64,000 nt of DNA, from assembly GCA_947184155.2 (NCBI GenBank), contig CAMXCT020000475.1, positions 58,861 to 122,860 on the forward strand, given 5' to 3'. Shown here in pieces: positions 9,495-19,301 of this stretch. The DNA comes from Cladocopium goreaui (lineage: Eukaryota; Sar; Dinophyceae; Suessiales; Symbiodiniaceae). The position numbers were made by a program, and so were the translations under genes. Numbering within the stretch: the first letter of the stretch is position 1; each line of letters starts with the position of its first letter. The notes beneath the pieces were generated by a model. The model searched no databases, was not told where the DNA came from, and saw only the letters and a list, made by a program, of their open reading frames with translations.

Positions 9495-10640
9495 TCAGCT
9501 GCTGTCAGTCTTCAAAAATGCGCGGCAGGCGGGCGTCCAATCACTGGCCCCTGCGGCCTCTGCCCTTGCCTCGTCCACGTCCACGCCCATTGCCTGCGCC
9601 AGACTCTGTCTCAGCCTTGCGCTTCTTGGAAGTAGGCTCCTTGTCCTCTTCTGCCATGTCCCTGTCGCCCTCCTCACTAGTCTTAGCTTTCTTTGTCTTC
9701 TTGGCTTTGGACGCTTCCTTTTCTCTTTTGTTTCCTTTTGCTTCTCCTTCTTCTCTTTCTCTTTTTTGTTTTTTTTGTCTTTTTTGTCTTTCTTGTCTTT
9801 CTCTTTTCCCTTCTCCTCATTGCTCTTGTCAGTGGGACTTGCCTCCTTCGCAATGGAGGCGCTGCCAGCATCAGGGGTCTTGTGGTGTGCAGACGCCTCA
9901 TTCAAAACGTTCTGGGCCCTGTGCAACAGCTCAGCATCCGGCTTTTCACAGAGCTTCAGTGCGGCGACTTTCTGTTTGAGGGCTTCTGCCACGCTCTGCA
10001 GTTGCTTCCTGATCATCTTCCCTTCATCATTTGCCGAGCCCAATGACCCGTTGCGGAGAAGACACAAACCAGCCACCATGGCGACATGGACCGAGCCGCA
10101 GGCTGCTGACTTGAGCACCTTTTCGGTGAAACCGGCTTCTCCGCCTTCGTACTTGTGAAACAAAGCGCTGACGCCATTATGCCCTGGGTTGCCTGGTAGG
10201 CCGATGTCAGACAGCTGCTTCACAGCTGACACACCCTTCAGCCTCACCTTCTCGTTCTGGCCAATTTGCGCGACCAGGTCGGCGACTTGCTTTGTCACCT
10301 TGGCACCCTCTGTCCTGTATTCCGCTTCTTTGCAGCTGGGGTCGGGCAACTTTGCCAGCAAGCTCTCTAGCTGCGAGGCTGCATCCCAAGCGGTTGCGAA
10401 CTCCTTCTCACAAGCCTTGGACAAGCTTTGTGTGATCTGTGCTACAGTACTGGTCAACCATGCCAATGTGTCAGGGTGGCTAAAAGTAACCTGTTCCATG
10501 TCTTTGACCAACTTAGCGGAGGCCAGGCCTTCCCGCACTTGCTCCAAGAGCGGATTCAGCAAGAGCCAAAATTTTTGCAGCACTGCAGACAGCTGACACA
10601 TCACCAGCGGATCTTCGGAAGGGATCGGAAATTCTGCCAC
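9495..10640 (-). CDS. 3' exon of Cys/helical cargo protein, Lys-rich, frame slip near the end
   Basis: The frame opens after a TTTCTTGGATAGCTGCAG acceptor and has no ATG at its start, so it is probably a downstream exon of the gene beginning at 14198. Residues 1-250 are helical (LLNPLLEQVREGLASAKLV and similar), then comes a Lys/Glu-rich run (KDKKDKKDKKNKKEKEKK). After this run the protein loses typical composition. A different frame reads KAKKTKKAKTSEEGDRD, then a KKRK basic motif and a tail of Gly-Arg repeats, stopping at 9541. That tail is the more natural C-terminus, so a one-base slip in the A-rich tract around 9690-9790 is likely (mutation or assembly error). Function unknown; a nuclear, nucleic-acid-binding protein is plausible. 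Confidence 0.6.
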   Translation of the reverse strand: MAEFPIPSEDPLVMCQLSAVLQKFWLLLNPLLEQVREGLASAKLVKDMEQVTFSHPDTLAWLTSTVAQITQSLSKACEKEFATAWDAASQLESLLAKLPDPSCKEAEYRTEGAKVTKQVADLVAQIGQNEKVRLKGVSAVKQLSDIGLPGNPGHNGVSALFHKYEGGEAGFTEKVLKSAACGSVHVAMVAGLCLLRNGSLGSANDEGKMIRKQLQSVAEALKQKVAALKLCEKPDAELLHRAQNVLNEASAHHKTPDAGSASIAKEASPTDKSNEEKGKEKDKKDKKDKKNKKEKEKKEKQKETKEKRKRPKPRRQRKLRLVRRATGTWQKRTRSLLPRSARLRQSLAQAMGVDVDEARAEAAGASDWTPACRAFLKTDSS

Positions 10641-10829
10641 CTGCAGCTATCCAAGAAACAAAGCAAAGCTGGTGGTGTAGTGCCGTAGCAGCTTGTTTCC
10701 ATGCCAGCCACATTAAATCGCACATACATATCATATCGAATCATAACATACTAGACTATACTATACTGTTTTCTTAAACAGCTCAAACTTAAACTGAAAT
10801 TCAAAAACCCATGCATGCCATGCCCCGTG

Positions 10830-11453
10830 TCACAACTGGGCCGCTTGGATTGCACAACCATGCTGCACATACAGGAGGGCCTGCAGAAACAAGTCGACAA
10901 CAGCCTTCATTTCGTGAGAGGCAGGGATGCTCTGCAGCGTTTGGTCCCGCACTTGCTTGCTGAGGCCAGCCCCTAAAAGACCCTTGACGCATTTTGACAC
11001 GATTGGCCCCACCCTTTCCAAACCTTTTGAGAATAGACTCTCCAGGTCATGTTGAATGGGTGACAGAAACTGATCTTTGAATTTCTCAGCTACCCCTTCA
11101 GGCACGAAGCGTTGCACCAGGGCAACGCCCGAATCGGACCACTTCTGCAATGTCTCTGGCGACGCTGCTGGAACAGGAGGCAGATGGGAGAATGCCTTGT
11201 GCTTGTAGAAAACATGCTTGGCAACGTCAGCTGCCAGCTCAGACGCTGCTTTGAACTTGGCAACTTCATCGGCGGCTGCCGTCACCTTTGCCCAGACTTT
11301 GTGCTGCACAAAAGCTGTGGCCTTGAAGGAGAGCAAGGACTCATCTAAGTTGAGAAGGGCAAAGGCACCGCTGGCAAGGCTGACCAAACAGTCATTCGCC
11401 AAGGCCTCACAAAAATAAGTCCTCAGGATTGCAAGCGATGCAGGCAGCTGCAA
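10830..11453 (-). CDS. internal exon of Cys/helical cargo protein
   Basis: An open frame of 207 codons beginning right after a GCTGCTGCTTGCAG acceptor, with no ATG at the start. The product is alpha-helical and Ala/Leu/Lys-rich (LPASLAILRTYFCEALANDC, then SHEMKAVVDLFLQALLYVQ). It lies between two similar helical exons on the same strand and is most simply part of the same gene. No known domain recognised. Confidence 0.5.
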   Translation of the reverse strand: MQLPASLAILRTYFCEALANDCLVSLASGAFALLNLDESLLSFKATAFVQHKVWAKVTAAADEVAKFKAASELAADVAKHVFYKHKAFSHLPPVPAASPETLQKWSDSGVALVQRFVPEGVAEKFKDQFLSPIQHDLESLFSKGLERVGPIVSKCVKGLLGAGLSKQVRDQTLQSIPASHEMKAVVDLFLQALLYVQHGCAIQAAQL

Positions 11454-11654
11454 GCAGCAGCTGGAAGGATGTCAGAGGGAAAAAAAAGGCAGAGAAGTGC
11501 TGGAATCATTGGGCACCTTGAACCTAGTGATGCACAGGCCTGCAAACATGAAAACAGTGGCCGCCACTACCAATGAAGAAACATATGTCTATATACTAGC
11601 TCCTGGGGGACAAAACATAGAAAAAAAAACTGCCCACAACTGCTTCACACAACT

Positions 11655-14198
11655 TCATGCCAAGTCGAGGCAGCCATTGCAGCCAAAAGTCAGATGGCTC
11701 TCCATGTTGTCCTTGCACACGATCCGCACCAGGTCAACAGACCGCTCGCTGACCTGCCTTTCCAACCTTTCCAGATCAACCAGCAAGCGACTTGAGATCT
11801 GGTCCCGCTTCTTCTTTTTCGACTCCTGAAAAAACGTGGTTTGCTTGGCGGCGTCCAAAGCTTCCACTGCTGGCTCAATCCGCTCCTGTACCGCAAGAAT
11901 GCCGGACTCAGCCTCTGGAGGGCTTTGCTTAGGCCAGGCGGCCAAGTGAGACACTGCTTTCTGCAAAACTTCCACCTTCTCTTCAAAAATCCTCTCTTTG
12001 TCCCCTTGCTCCACACGCAACTGGGCCACAGAAAGGAAAGCCTTTCCGGTGTCGTGTTGCAAGAAAAATTTCTGCAAAGCCGGGGCAGCGTCAAGCTTGT
12101 CTTTTTCCAAGCCCGTCAAGGCTTTAACCTCCTCCACCAGCATTCCAACATGGTCCTGCCCCAGCAAACAACGCACCGTCTTGACAGAGTCTGCCAGCTC
12201 CCTTGCCATGAAGTTTTGGCCATCCTTGTCACATGCTTTTGCTATCGCATCTGCCAAATCTAAACATTCACCCATTCTGGGAACTTCGCCACCTAGCTCT
12301 GGGACAGCCTTTCCAGGGGCGAGGAGAGCCAACTCACTGGCAGGAATTGCTCGCAAGCAAGCAAGCATGCGGTGCTCCACTTCCAGGGCGCTTTCTTTGG
12401 CCGCCGCTTCGGTTCCCAACAAGGCAGCCAACTGCTTCATTGGTTCGGACGGCAACGCAAATGCCTGGCAGAACCCGCTGTACTTCCCATACAGAAACTC
12501 TTTCTGGCTCTGAGCAACAACAAGCTTCAACCAATATAATGGACCCAGCTGAACACCACCAGCGGAAACTGCGTCATGGGCACTGATGTAAGCATCCGGG
12601 TCCAAGGTAGGAGCAATGACGTTTGAAAGAAGCTTCGCTGAAGCCTGGGCCAGGTTTCCAAGATCCTGCAAGGTGTCTAACTGCTTCTCAAAGGAATCCC
12701 GGTTGTTTGACTTTCCAACTCTGGTCACTGTGTCCTTTGCTTTTCTCGCTACTGTGTTGCAAGTGGAAATTCTTTGGGCAGCCTCCAAACGAAACTCTTT
12801 CATCTGGGTGGTGCTCTGCGGCTTGTCATCGAAACTTACTTCAGCAAGTTTCTGTTTTGCATCAGAAACGGCAGCTTCCAAAGTCTTCAAAGTGCGGTTG
12901 GCACGGCCATCCAAGGAAAGCATCCCATTGCTCTCAGGCACAGAGGTTGGGGCAAGGCTGGAAGCCTGTGTTGCCTTTGGCGTTTTCGCAATGCCGCTGG
13001 CGTGCCCTTTCTTTTCTTGCCTTGGCAACGCAGACGCGGTACTTGGCTGTTTGGGCGCCTCCTTTGCTTTGGCTTTGGCCTTCGCCTTGGCTGGCTTTGC
13101 GCTGCTCTCACCAGGCGTCTCCTTGCTTGCGCCTTTAACCCCTGAAGATTGCAGCAACTCCAAGCCTGCTGCTGTATCCTCCTCCTCTGAGGAGGTGCTT
13201 GACCAGGCGGAATTTTCTTCAACGCTGTCAGTGTCCTTCCCTTCTGCGCCAGCTGCTCCAGCTGCAGCCGGAACCTCAGCAGAGCTGGCAGCTGCGCTGC
13301 TCTGTGAGCGCACAACCTGGACCAAGTCCGCAAAAGTCATGTCACTCTCTGAGGCCTTCACTGAAGCGGCGTCTCTCTCCTTGGCCTGCTGCTGCAGTGT
13401 CTGCGGGGCGGCTTGCTTCTTTGCTTGGAATGCTTCGTCTGCAAAAATTGCTTGCTGCCCATCATCTTCAATGACTCGCTCCTCAACCCCAGTGTCTTCA
13501 TAAGCTTCGAAGTCATACACACCTTCTTGCCCCACTGTGCGCCACACACCTTTCTTCATCACTCCACCGATCAAATGGTCCACCTCCTTAGTTGGGTCCC
13601 ATTCGCCGTGGCGCTTGCTGTCCCAATGGGTGCTGAGAACAAACTGCTTCTTTGGCCCTGTCAACTTGCCACCCTGTTTCTTCGAAATCACAAGCTCTCT
13701 TTGAGTTTTCAGCAACTCCTCTTTGTCCTGAAGCTTGAACTTGTCAGGGTTGTCATGGTGCTGCTTCAGCCACTGCTTCACAGCAGCTAAGAAGTCCTTG
13801 TGCTCGTGCTGGTTCTGCTTCTGGCTGATGTGTTTGTAGTACTCAGCATATGTCTTGTACCTCCTGTGCTTACCAAGCAGCCGAAAGACATTGAAGCAAG
13901 GCAAGCAGCACTTACCTTCCGGAACACGCACAGAGTGCTCACGCAATTTCCTGTGCTTGGCCCAAGGCCTGTAAGGGAGAAACCCTTCAGCTTCATGAGG
14001 TTCCTGGACCAAGGGGTTGGGGTCAGTGCTCTTGGCAGAGCACAAGCAGCACTCACAGGGCTTGCTATACTCAATTGAAATCGGAAACACTTCACTTCCG
14101 CCAGCTGTGCTGGCGGCCTGGCTCCTCTTGACACCGCGCGGTCTAGCAGGCCCATTGCTAGAACTGCTGGAGTCACTGAGGCCTGGATCCGGCTCCAT
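11655..14198 (-). CDS. N-terminal exon of Cys-cluster/helical cargo protein (about 847 aa)
   Basis: The frame is open from 14249, but the first ATG is at 14198 (MEPDPGLSD), just after a GTTCAAG acceptor-like site. Near the N-terminus is a Cys cluster: PCECCLC, then about 45 residues later KCCLPC, a possible zinc-binding module. A helical basic region follows (KHRRYKTYAEYYKHISQK), then a Ser/Ala/Glu-rich disordered linker with an AKAKAKAKAKEA stretch, and a long helical C-terminal half. The stop at 11655 is probably intronic read-through, because helical exons follow downstream. I do not recognise a characterised family. The position beside the transposase suggests a DNA-binding accessory factor, which is inference. 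Confidence 0.6.
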   Translation of the reverse strand: MEPDPGLSDSSSSSNGPARPRGVKRSQAASTAGGSEVFPISIEYSKPCECCLCSAKSTDPNPLVQEPHEAEGFLPYRPWAKHRKLREHSVRVPEGKCCLPCFNVFRLLGKHRRYKTYAEYYKHISQKQNQHEHKDFLAAVKQWLKQHHDNPDKFKLQDKEELLKTQRELVISKKQGGKLTGPKKQFVLSTHWDSKRHGEWDPTKEVDHLIGGVMKKGVWRTVGQEGVYDFEAYEDTGVEERVIEDDGQQAIFADEAFQAKKQAAPQTLQQQAKERDAASVKASESDMTFADLVQVVRSQSSAAASSAEVPAAAGAAGAEGKDTDSVEENSAWSSTSSEEEDTAAGLELLQSSGVKGASKETPGESSAKPAKAKAKAKAKEAPKQPSTASALPRQEKKGHASGIAKTPKATQASSLAPTSVPESNGMLSLDGRANRTLKTLEAAVSDAKQKLAEVSFDDKPQSTTQMKEFRLEAAQRISTCNTVARKAKDTVTRVGKSNNRDSFEKQLDTLQDLGNLAQASAKLLSNVIAPTLDPDAYISAHDAVSAGGVQLGPLYWLKLVVAQSQKEFLYGKYSGFCQAFALPSEPMKQLAALLGTEAAAKESALEVEHRMLACLRAIPASELALLAPGKAVPELGGEVPRMGECLDLADAIAKACDKDGQNFMARELADSVKTVRCLLGQDHVGMLVEEVKALTGLEKDKLDAAPALQKFFLQHDTGKAFLSVAQLRVEQGDKERIFEEKVEVLQKAVSHLAAWPKQSPPEAESGILAVQERIEPAVEALDAAKQTTFFQESKKKKRDQISSRLLVDLERLERQVSERSVDLVRIVCKDNMESHLTFGCNGCLDLA

Positions 14199-14705
14199 GG
14201 CAGCTTGGAACTGGTGTGGATCCAACTCTCGGAAACCTTGAACGCACAAACTGCTTACGGTGTAAATGCGGGAAATGTAATTTCAGGGTTTGGAAGAAAT
14301 ATTGAGAAATATTGAAAATTCTTGCAAACATTTGCAAAAAGAATTGCAAAACGTTTTCTCTACGAATGATTTGTAGAGATTTTGAACAGCATTCAAACAT
14401 TATGTATTAGTTTTAAATACAAACTAAAAAAAAGAAAACTTTTCTCTACGAATGATTTGTAGAGATTTTGACTACAAAACATTTCATAATTGTTTGGAAA
14501 TATGTTTCCAAAAGATTCAAAAATTATACATAATATATTAAAAAATATCATATTTCGAGAACTATTTTTGTCGCAGCTGATGGATTGTTGGAGGCGCAAG
14601 CTTCAAAAACACAACTAGACCTTGACTCATGTGCTGATTGGACCACCTTCATGCAAGTTGGATTTCCCTAGCCAAGCCTAAGGCTTAAAGTTAAAGGCAA
14701 CCTGC
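14199..14705. promoter_or_regulatory. intergenic region with a duplicated hairpin motif
   Basis: Between the transposase stop and the Cys-cluster gene. The motif TCTCTACGAATGATTTGTAGAGATTTTGA occurs twice (from about 14357 and 14447), each able to form a 7-bp stem TCTCTAC/GTAGAGA with an 8-base loop. The rest is AT-rich. Could serve as an RNA-processing, terminator-like or protein-binding site for the adjoining genes. Confidence 0.5.
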
Positions 14706-17530
14706 TCACAGAATGACGGGAAAGCGTGCTTTTTTTTCAGCAAAGGCAGCCTGTCTGTCTAAAGCAGCCTCTGGTTTTCCCGAGCTGAAATCTACCAGGC
14801 GCAGGCCGCCCAAAGACAGGTGCATTGAGCGGCCCTGCCCCTCAGGCCAATCACTGTCTTGCAACCCGGCTAGAAGCCAACGTTTGAGACGGAGCCGGCA
14901 GTCTTCCTCGGAAAGCTCGGATGTTGTCAAAGCTTTTCTGCAATAGATTCCTGGCCCGTCCTCTGAATTGCGATGTAAGCCACAGATAGCTCCATAGCCT
15001 GTTTGCACACCTTGGCTGTAGATGGGCCCCAAATGAAATACGCCCCATGCTTCACTCCTTCGCTGGCGGGTTGCTTTTGCATTTGTCACCTCTGCAGAGC
15101 AGGCCGGTTTGATTCTGAGAGGGGCTTGAACATGTGGAGCTGGAGGGGGCTCTGCTTTGGATTCCTCGTTAAATTGTCTGGCAAAGCTTCTTGGGTCAAA
15201 GTAATCTGCCAGTTCTGGCCTTGCCAAGTTTCCAGACGGTGTTCCGTCCTCTGCATCGGTGTTGTAGCCACTTGCCTCACTGTTGTTGGATCCATGCTCG
15301 GATTCAGAATCGACGCCCAGCAATCGTCTTTCCGCTGACAGGGCATGTGAAGCTTTGAGTCGCTTCGCTGACCGGGGGCCCATTTCTTTGGCCCCATTCT
15401 GGGACTGTTGATTTGCGGTCCGCTTCTTGTGGTTGCCCAGCAAGTGGCTGAGAGCTTGTAGGGCGTTTGAAACTTCAAGTGCTTCTTGTGCCTTTGTCTC
15501 AAAAGAGCTCTCTTCAAAAGCCGTTACAGCTACCACATCGAAACGAACCAAAGACAGAACCTTGCCCACTTCCAGAAAGTGAAAAGACCAGTCAGACGCA
15601 AGCTGCGCCAGTCTGACAAATAAGGCCCTGTCACTTGTCAAATCAAGATGAGGAGCTTTGCCCTCACCAAAGTAACCTCCGGCACAATCGCTGAACAACA
15701 AACTGAAGACTACGCCTTGCTCTGCCAAGCCGGGTAAACTGACCCTATGAAGTACAAGCAAAGCAGCCTCCCAAGGAGCCCTCCTGGTGTGAAACATCAC
15801 CGCAACATCTTTTGAAACATTGGCGGCTTCTGAACGCAGAGACAACAGGAGCACTTCCTTTGCTACAGCCTTTGGCTTTGGAGCATGATGTTTGACGATG
15901 AACCAGAAGCGGTCATGCAAGGAAGTCACCACGGCCAAGCCGGCATCTGGCAAGGTATGCATGCATCCGTCCTTGGGGCAGTTTGGCATTAAAGGATATG
16001 GCTCCCTTGGCGCACCAGCAAACGCATCAGCATTTTCAGGCAAAAGACGGTTGTAGTCATTGTTAAACTGAGCAGACATGGTGTTCATTTGGCTTTGATT
16101 GCTAAGGACAACATGGCGGGCAAGTGGGAAACCATCAGGTGTACCAACACCGCAAGGACTGCCAGCAGGGAGAGCATCGCCCCCTTCTGTGGCTGCAGCT
16201 GCTTGGGATGCGGCCAAAGAAGCTGCTACATTCCTAGCTTGCGCCAAGCGCGAGTATCTCTTTTTTTCTTCAAGGGTGCAACCTCGCCAGGCCCTCAAGG
16301 CAGCTCTTTGCCGTTCCTGCAAAGTTCCCCCAAGATTTTGCAACAGATACTCTTGGCTGAACACATGCCAACCATTTGCGCATTTGCCTTTTGTTCTTGA
16401 ATGGCTCCAAGCTGGCCTGCTGATATTGCGTTTTGTTGCTGCCTGTTGTTTCAAAACACGCTTCCGCCACAGCTGGGTGCTTTGCTGGAAGCGGCCTGAT
16501 ATATGTTTGGCAGCAATGCTGCTCAGTTTCGGGCTGCGCCCCTTCACATCGGCCCACTCAGAAAGCCTGGAAAACACCCGCTCAATGAATGTGCTGGTTG
16601 GAACCACACGCTGCAGCACGGCTTCCAAGAATTTGAGCGTGCCTGGTTCCAGCATTGCATGCTGTGGAACAGTGTCACGGAGTTGGCGAGCAAAAGCATC
16701 AAGCTGGCAATCGTTGCAACTGAACAAGGACCGCACGCAATCTTGCTTCTCACTCAAGCTCACCTCTGGATCGACCAAAGGCTCCAATGCCCAAGGGTAC
16801 TGCTGGAAAGGGTAAACAAGCTTTCTCCACAATTGGCCCACAACCAAGCACAAAGTGCGACGCGTGATTCTCAGCCGTTCTTGGTTCCAAGAAAGAACAG
16901 GGCCAAAGGCCAGAATAACTGGATCCCAACCCATGCCTGCAGGCAGGTGAGCTAGCTCACTGATAGAATCCAAGGCTTTCAATGCAGGGCTCAGGGATGC
17001 TCTGCAGAAACATGCCATTGACAGCGGTCTCAGTTCAGCATCTTCAAATAAATCTAGCACCTCTTCCTCATCATCTACAGCGTCAGCTTCAACGCGCTCA
17101 GAGAGCCAAGTTGCGTGCTTGAAAAGTGCAAAATGCACCCTCATGATCGGCTTTGTCAGCACGCACCATAAACAAGTCATCCAATTGCTTTGTTGGTCAG
17201 ACAGGAAAAAGCAAGCCTTCCGCACTCTCAGCCTGGCAAGTTTTCGCCAAGCTTTGCTTTCATCAACTGGGACGCCCACAGCTGCCCCCTCATCCTCTGA
17301 ACCGGAATCGTCCTCAGGGGGCGGGCAAAGCTCCTTGCAGGCCTGTGGAACAAGATTGCAAAAACTTTGCAGCACGGCAACATGCCTGACACAGGGCGCT
17401 ACTTTTGTCCACTTGTTCATAGCAGGAACGGAGATACAAGTGAGTAGCTTGGACGTCAGAAGCTCCATACCCCTCTCAACACTGGCGTCTCTGTCCGTGC
17501 AGCACCCTTGGCAAACATGCGCTGGTGGTC
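14706..17530 (-). CDS. transposase candidate, C-terminal exon with HMG-box-like region
   Basis: From an acceptor CTTCTTCAG at 17531 the frame runs through GPPAHVCQGCCTDRDASVER into the ATG at 17468 and on for 920 codons. Counting from that ATG, residues 1-330 resemble the second half of an RNase-H-fold transposase: VPAMNKWTKVAPCV, a helical insertion, then VVPTSTFIERVFSRLSEW (286-305), where Glu296 in TFIERVFS sits like the final acidic residue in hAT-type enzymes. KGRSPKLSSIAAKH follows. Residues 364-413 (NGWHVFSQEYLLQN...EEKKRYSRLAQARN) match the HMG-box pattern. The remaining 500 residues are unassigned. It pairs with the exon at 21288-22484, and the reading frame is continuous across the proposed splice. 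Known: hAT and KDZ transposases use a DDE RNase-H core. Inferred: this is the element's transposase. Confidence 0.62.
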
Positions 17531-18217
17531 CTGAAGAAGGAGGAGGCTGGCATCACGGTAGGACCGATCAATGGTGAGCTACTATGGGACCTGTGGGGGG
17601 CTAGGAATTAATACTATAGGCTATAGGTAATATAAAATCGAATCAATCAATCTAAACCCATTTGATAGTTCAGCATGGGGCCTATGACGGTGACTCAACA
17701 AAAATGCAAAGACAGCCAATGGGGACACAAATTCCGATTCAAAGGAGATAAAAAATAATAAGCCTATAATTCCAGAATAGCCAATGAACTACGAACAATC
17801 AGCTTCAGAAAGGGCGCAAACAACTATGATTCAACTGGTGAGAAATAAACAAAATGTAACTGTATAATTATCTGTATACTTACCGAAATTGATCATGGAA
17901 CCACACAACACATATCGGAATCTACCTAAACATTCTGGACCCTACCATTTGTGTTGACTTTTTATGGAAAATCCCACACCACACCTTTCTGCCCCAGCCC
18001 TGCTTGCACCCTTTTTTCACACACAGGCGTCTGTCTCACGCAGTCAAATCTGCCGCCAAAAGCAGCAGCAAAGCCGTAGTGCAGACACCTGGTCAGAGAC
18101 CGCCAGCTGTTGAAAATGTGGCTCAACTAGCCTTGGTTGGGAACCAGGCTAGAAGCCGTGCATGCAAGCCAAGCAGCAGCACCTAACAGTGGAAGAAGCC
18201 AAAAGCCATTGGCTCAC
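17531..18217. other. 3' portion of the long transposase intron, non-coding
   Basis: AT-rich sequence between the ankyrin-gene stop and the proposed intron acceptor. No coding region seen. A TCTGTCTCACGCAG tract near 18028-18041 reads on the plus strand and is not obviously used. Confidence 0.45.
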
Positions 18218-19069
18218 TCAGGTGTACCAATAGCGGCGCTGCTTTGGATTGGGGCATTGCTCCTCTGCTCCCCATGACTTCAAATAGCTCGCCACTTGAA
18301 AGTTGGTATTCAAGGCAAGGTCCACAGCCCCTGCACCTCGCTTGCCAGACCTGGTATTCAGCATGTTGCTCACCAGGCGGAACGCCGAGTCGGATTCTCC
18401 AGCTTTCTTATACGTGGTCCAGCAAATCTTTTTGATGGCCATGAGGTTTGCCTGGGCAGCTGCCAAGTGAGCAGCCGTTTGGCCGTTGTAGGCCTGGGCA
18501 CAGATTGACTGAACACTCATCACATGAAGGAGAAGTCGCAGTATGCGCTGGTAAATGTCCTCTCCAACAGAGTGCACGGGCGTGTCCATGAGAACCATGA
18601 GAGGCGTCCAGCGCGCTGGGCGGGCATCAATGCCCGTTGTTTTTTCTGCAAGCTCAGGGCAGCGTTGCAAAAGAAGATCCACAATGTTGGCCTGGCCAGT
18701 CCTGACAGCATGGTGAATCAAGGACATGCCTTGGCTGTCGCAAACTTCCGTCAGCACTGGTACTGGCAGCGCAGCCAACTGAGCTTCGAAGCCAGGGTCC
18801 CGGTTCAACAAGGCATCAAGCAACTGAGACCTTTGGTTATCCGAAACACGTTGAGCCTCAATCTTTTCCAGCTTTGCAAGAAGGGACTGGTGGGACACCT
18901 TCTGGGCTTCCAGCAAGTCCAACAAGCTTTGGGAAGCCTGGTCAGACAAATTTCCCAGCTCTTCCTGAGCTTTGGCCTTCTCACCAGCTGGAACAGCCTG
19001 AGCAATGGAGGCTGGTCGCTCTTCATCAGGATCATAATCGACTTCCATACCTGGGAAGGCGCCGGTCAT
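18218..19069 (-). CDS. ankyrin-repeat protein (283 aa), nested in transposase intron
   Basis: First ATG at 19069 (MTGAFPGMEVDYDPDEE); the frame is open a few codons further up. An acidic N-terminus and a coiled-coil-like segment (QSLLDLLEAQKVSHQSLLAKL) are followed by three ankyrin-like repeats: DSQGMSLIHHAVRTGQANIV, then ARWTPLMVLMDTPVHS...IYQRILRLLL, then YNGQTAAHLAAAQANLMAIK. The C-terminus ends QRRYWYT. Ankyrin repeats bind proteins; no enzyme domain is seen. It lies on the same strand as the transposase, between the phosphatase-like gene and the intron acceptor. Confidence 0.68.
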   Translation of the reverse strand: MTGAFPGMEVDYDPDEERPASIAQAVPAGEKAKAQEELGNLSDQASQSLLDLLEAQKVSHQSLLAKLEKIEAQRVSDNQRSQLLDALLNRDPGFEAQLAALPVPVLTEVCDSQGMSLIHHAVRTGQANIVDLLLQRCPELAEKTTGIDARPARWTPLMVLMDTPVHSVGEDIYQRILRLLLHVMSVQSICAQAYNGQTAAHLAAAQANLMAIKKICWTTYKKAGESDSAFRLVSNMLNTRSGKRGAGAVDLALNTNFQVASYLKSWGAEEQCPNPKQRRYWYT

Positions 19070-19109
19070 CCAGAACAAAAAGATATGTGGGAAAAACAGG
19101 CAACCTGTA

Positions 19110-19160
19110 GGATTGAATATATATATATATATTATTATATAATTATATAATTATAAACTA
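19110..19160. repeat. AT-rich microsatellite
   Basis: ATATATATAT followed by TTATATAATTATATAATTATA, directly upstream of the ankyrin gene on the minus strand. A second (AT)n tract lies at about 20683-20699, in the intron of the phosphatase-like gene. Confidence 0.85.
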
Positions 19161-19301
19161 TTTATATGGTCTCTGTGTGTGTGATATGTGACAAATGGGG
19201 ATTATGAAAACTGAACATCATTGTTGCACAACATAAACAGGAACTACAAAATTACATTTGTCAAATGACAGACAACTATATCACTATATCGGTTTATGAT
19301 G

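Noticed and set aside
12616..13503. 295-codon plus-strand frame opposite the Cys-cluster gene
   Set aside because: Shadow of a GC-rich coding region; the minus-strand frame is much longer, has ordered features and matches the direction of all other cargo genes.
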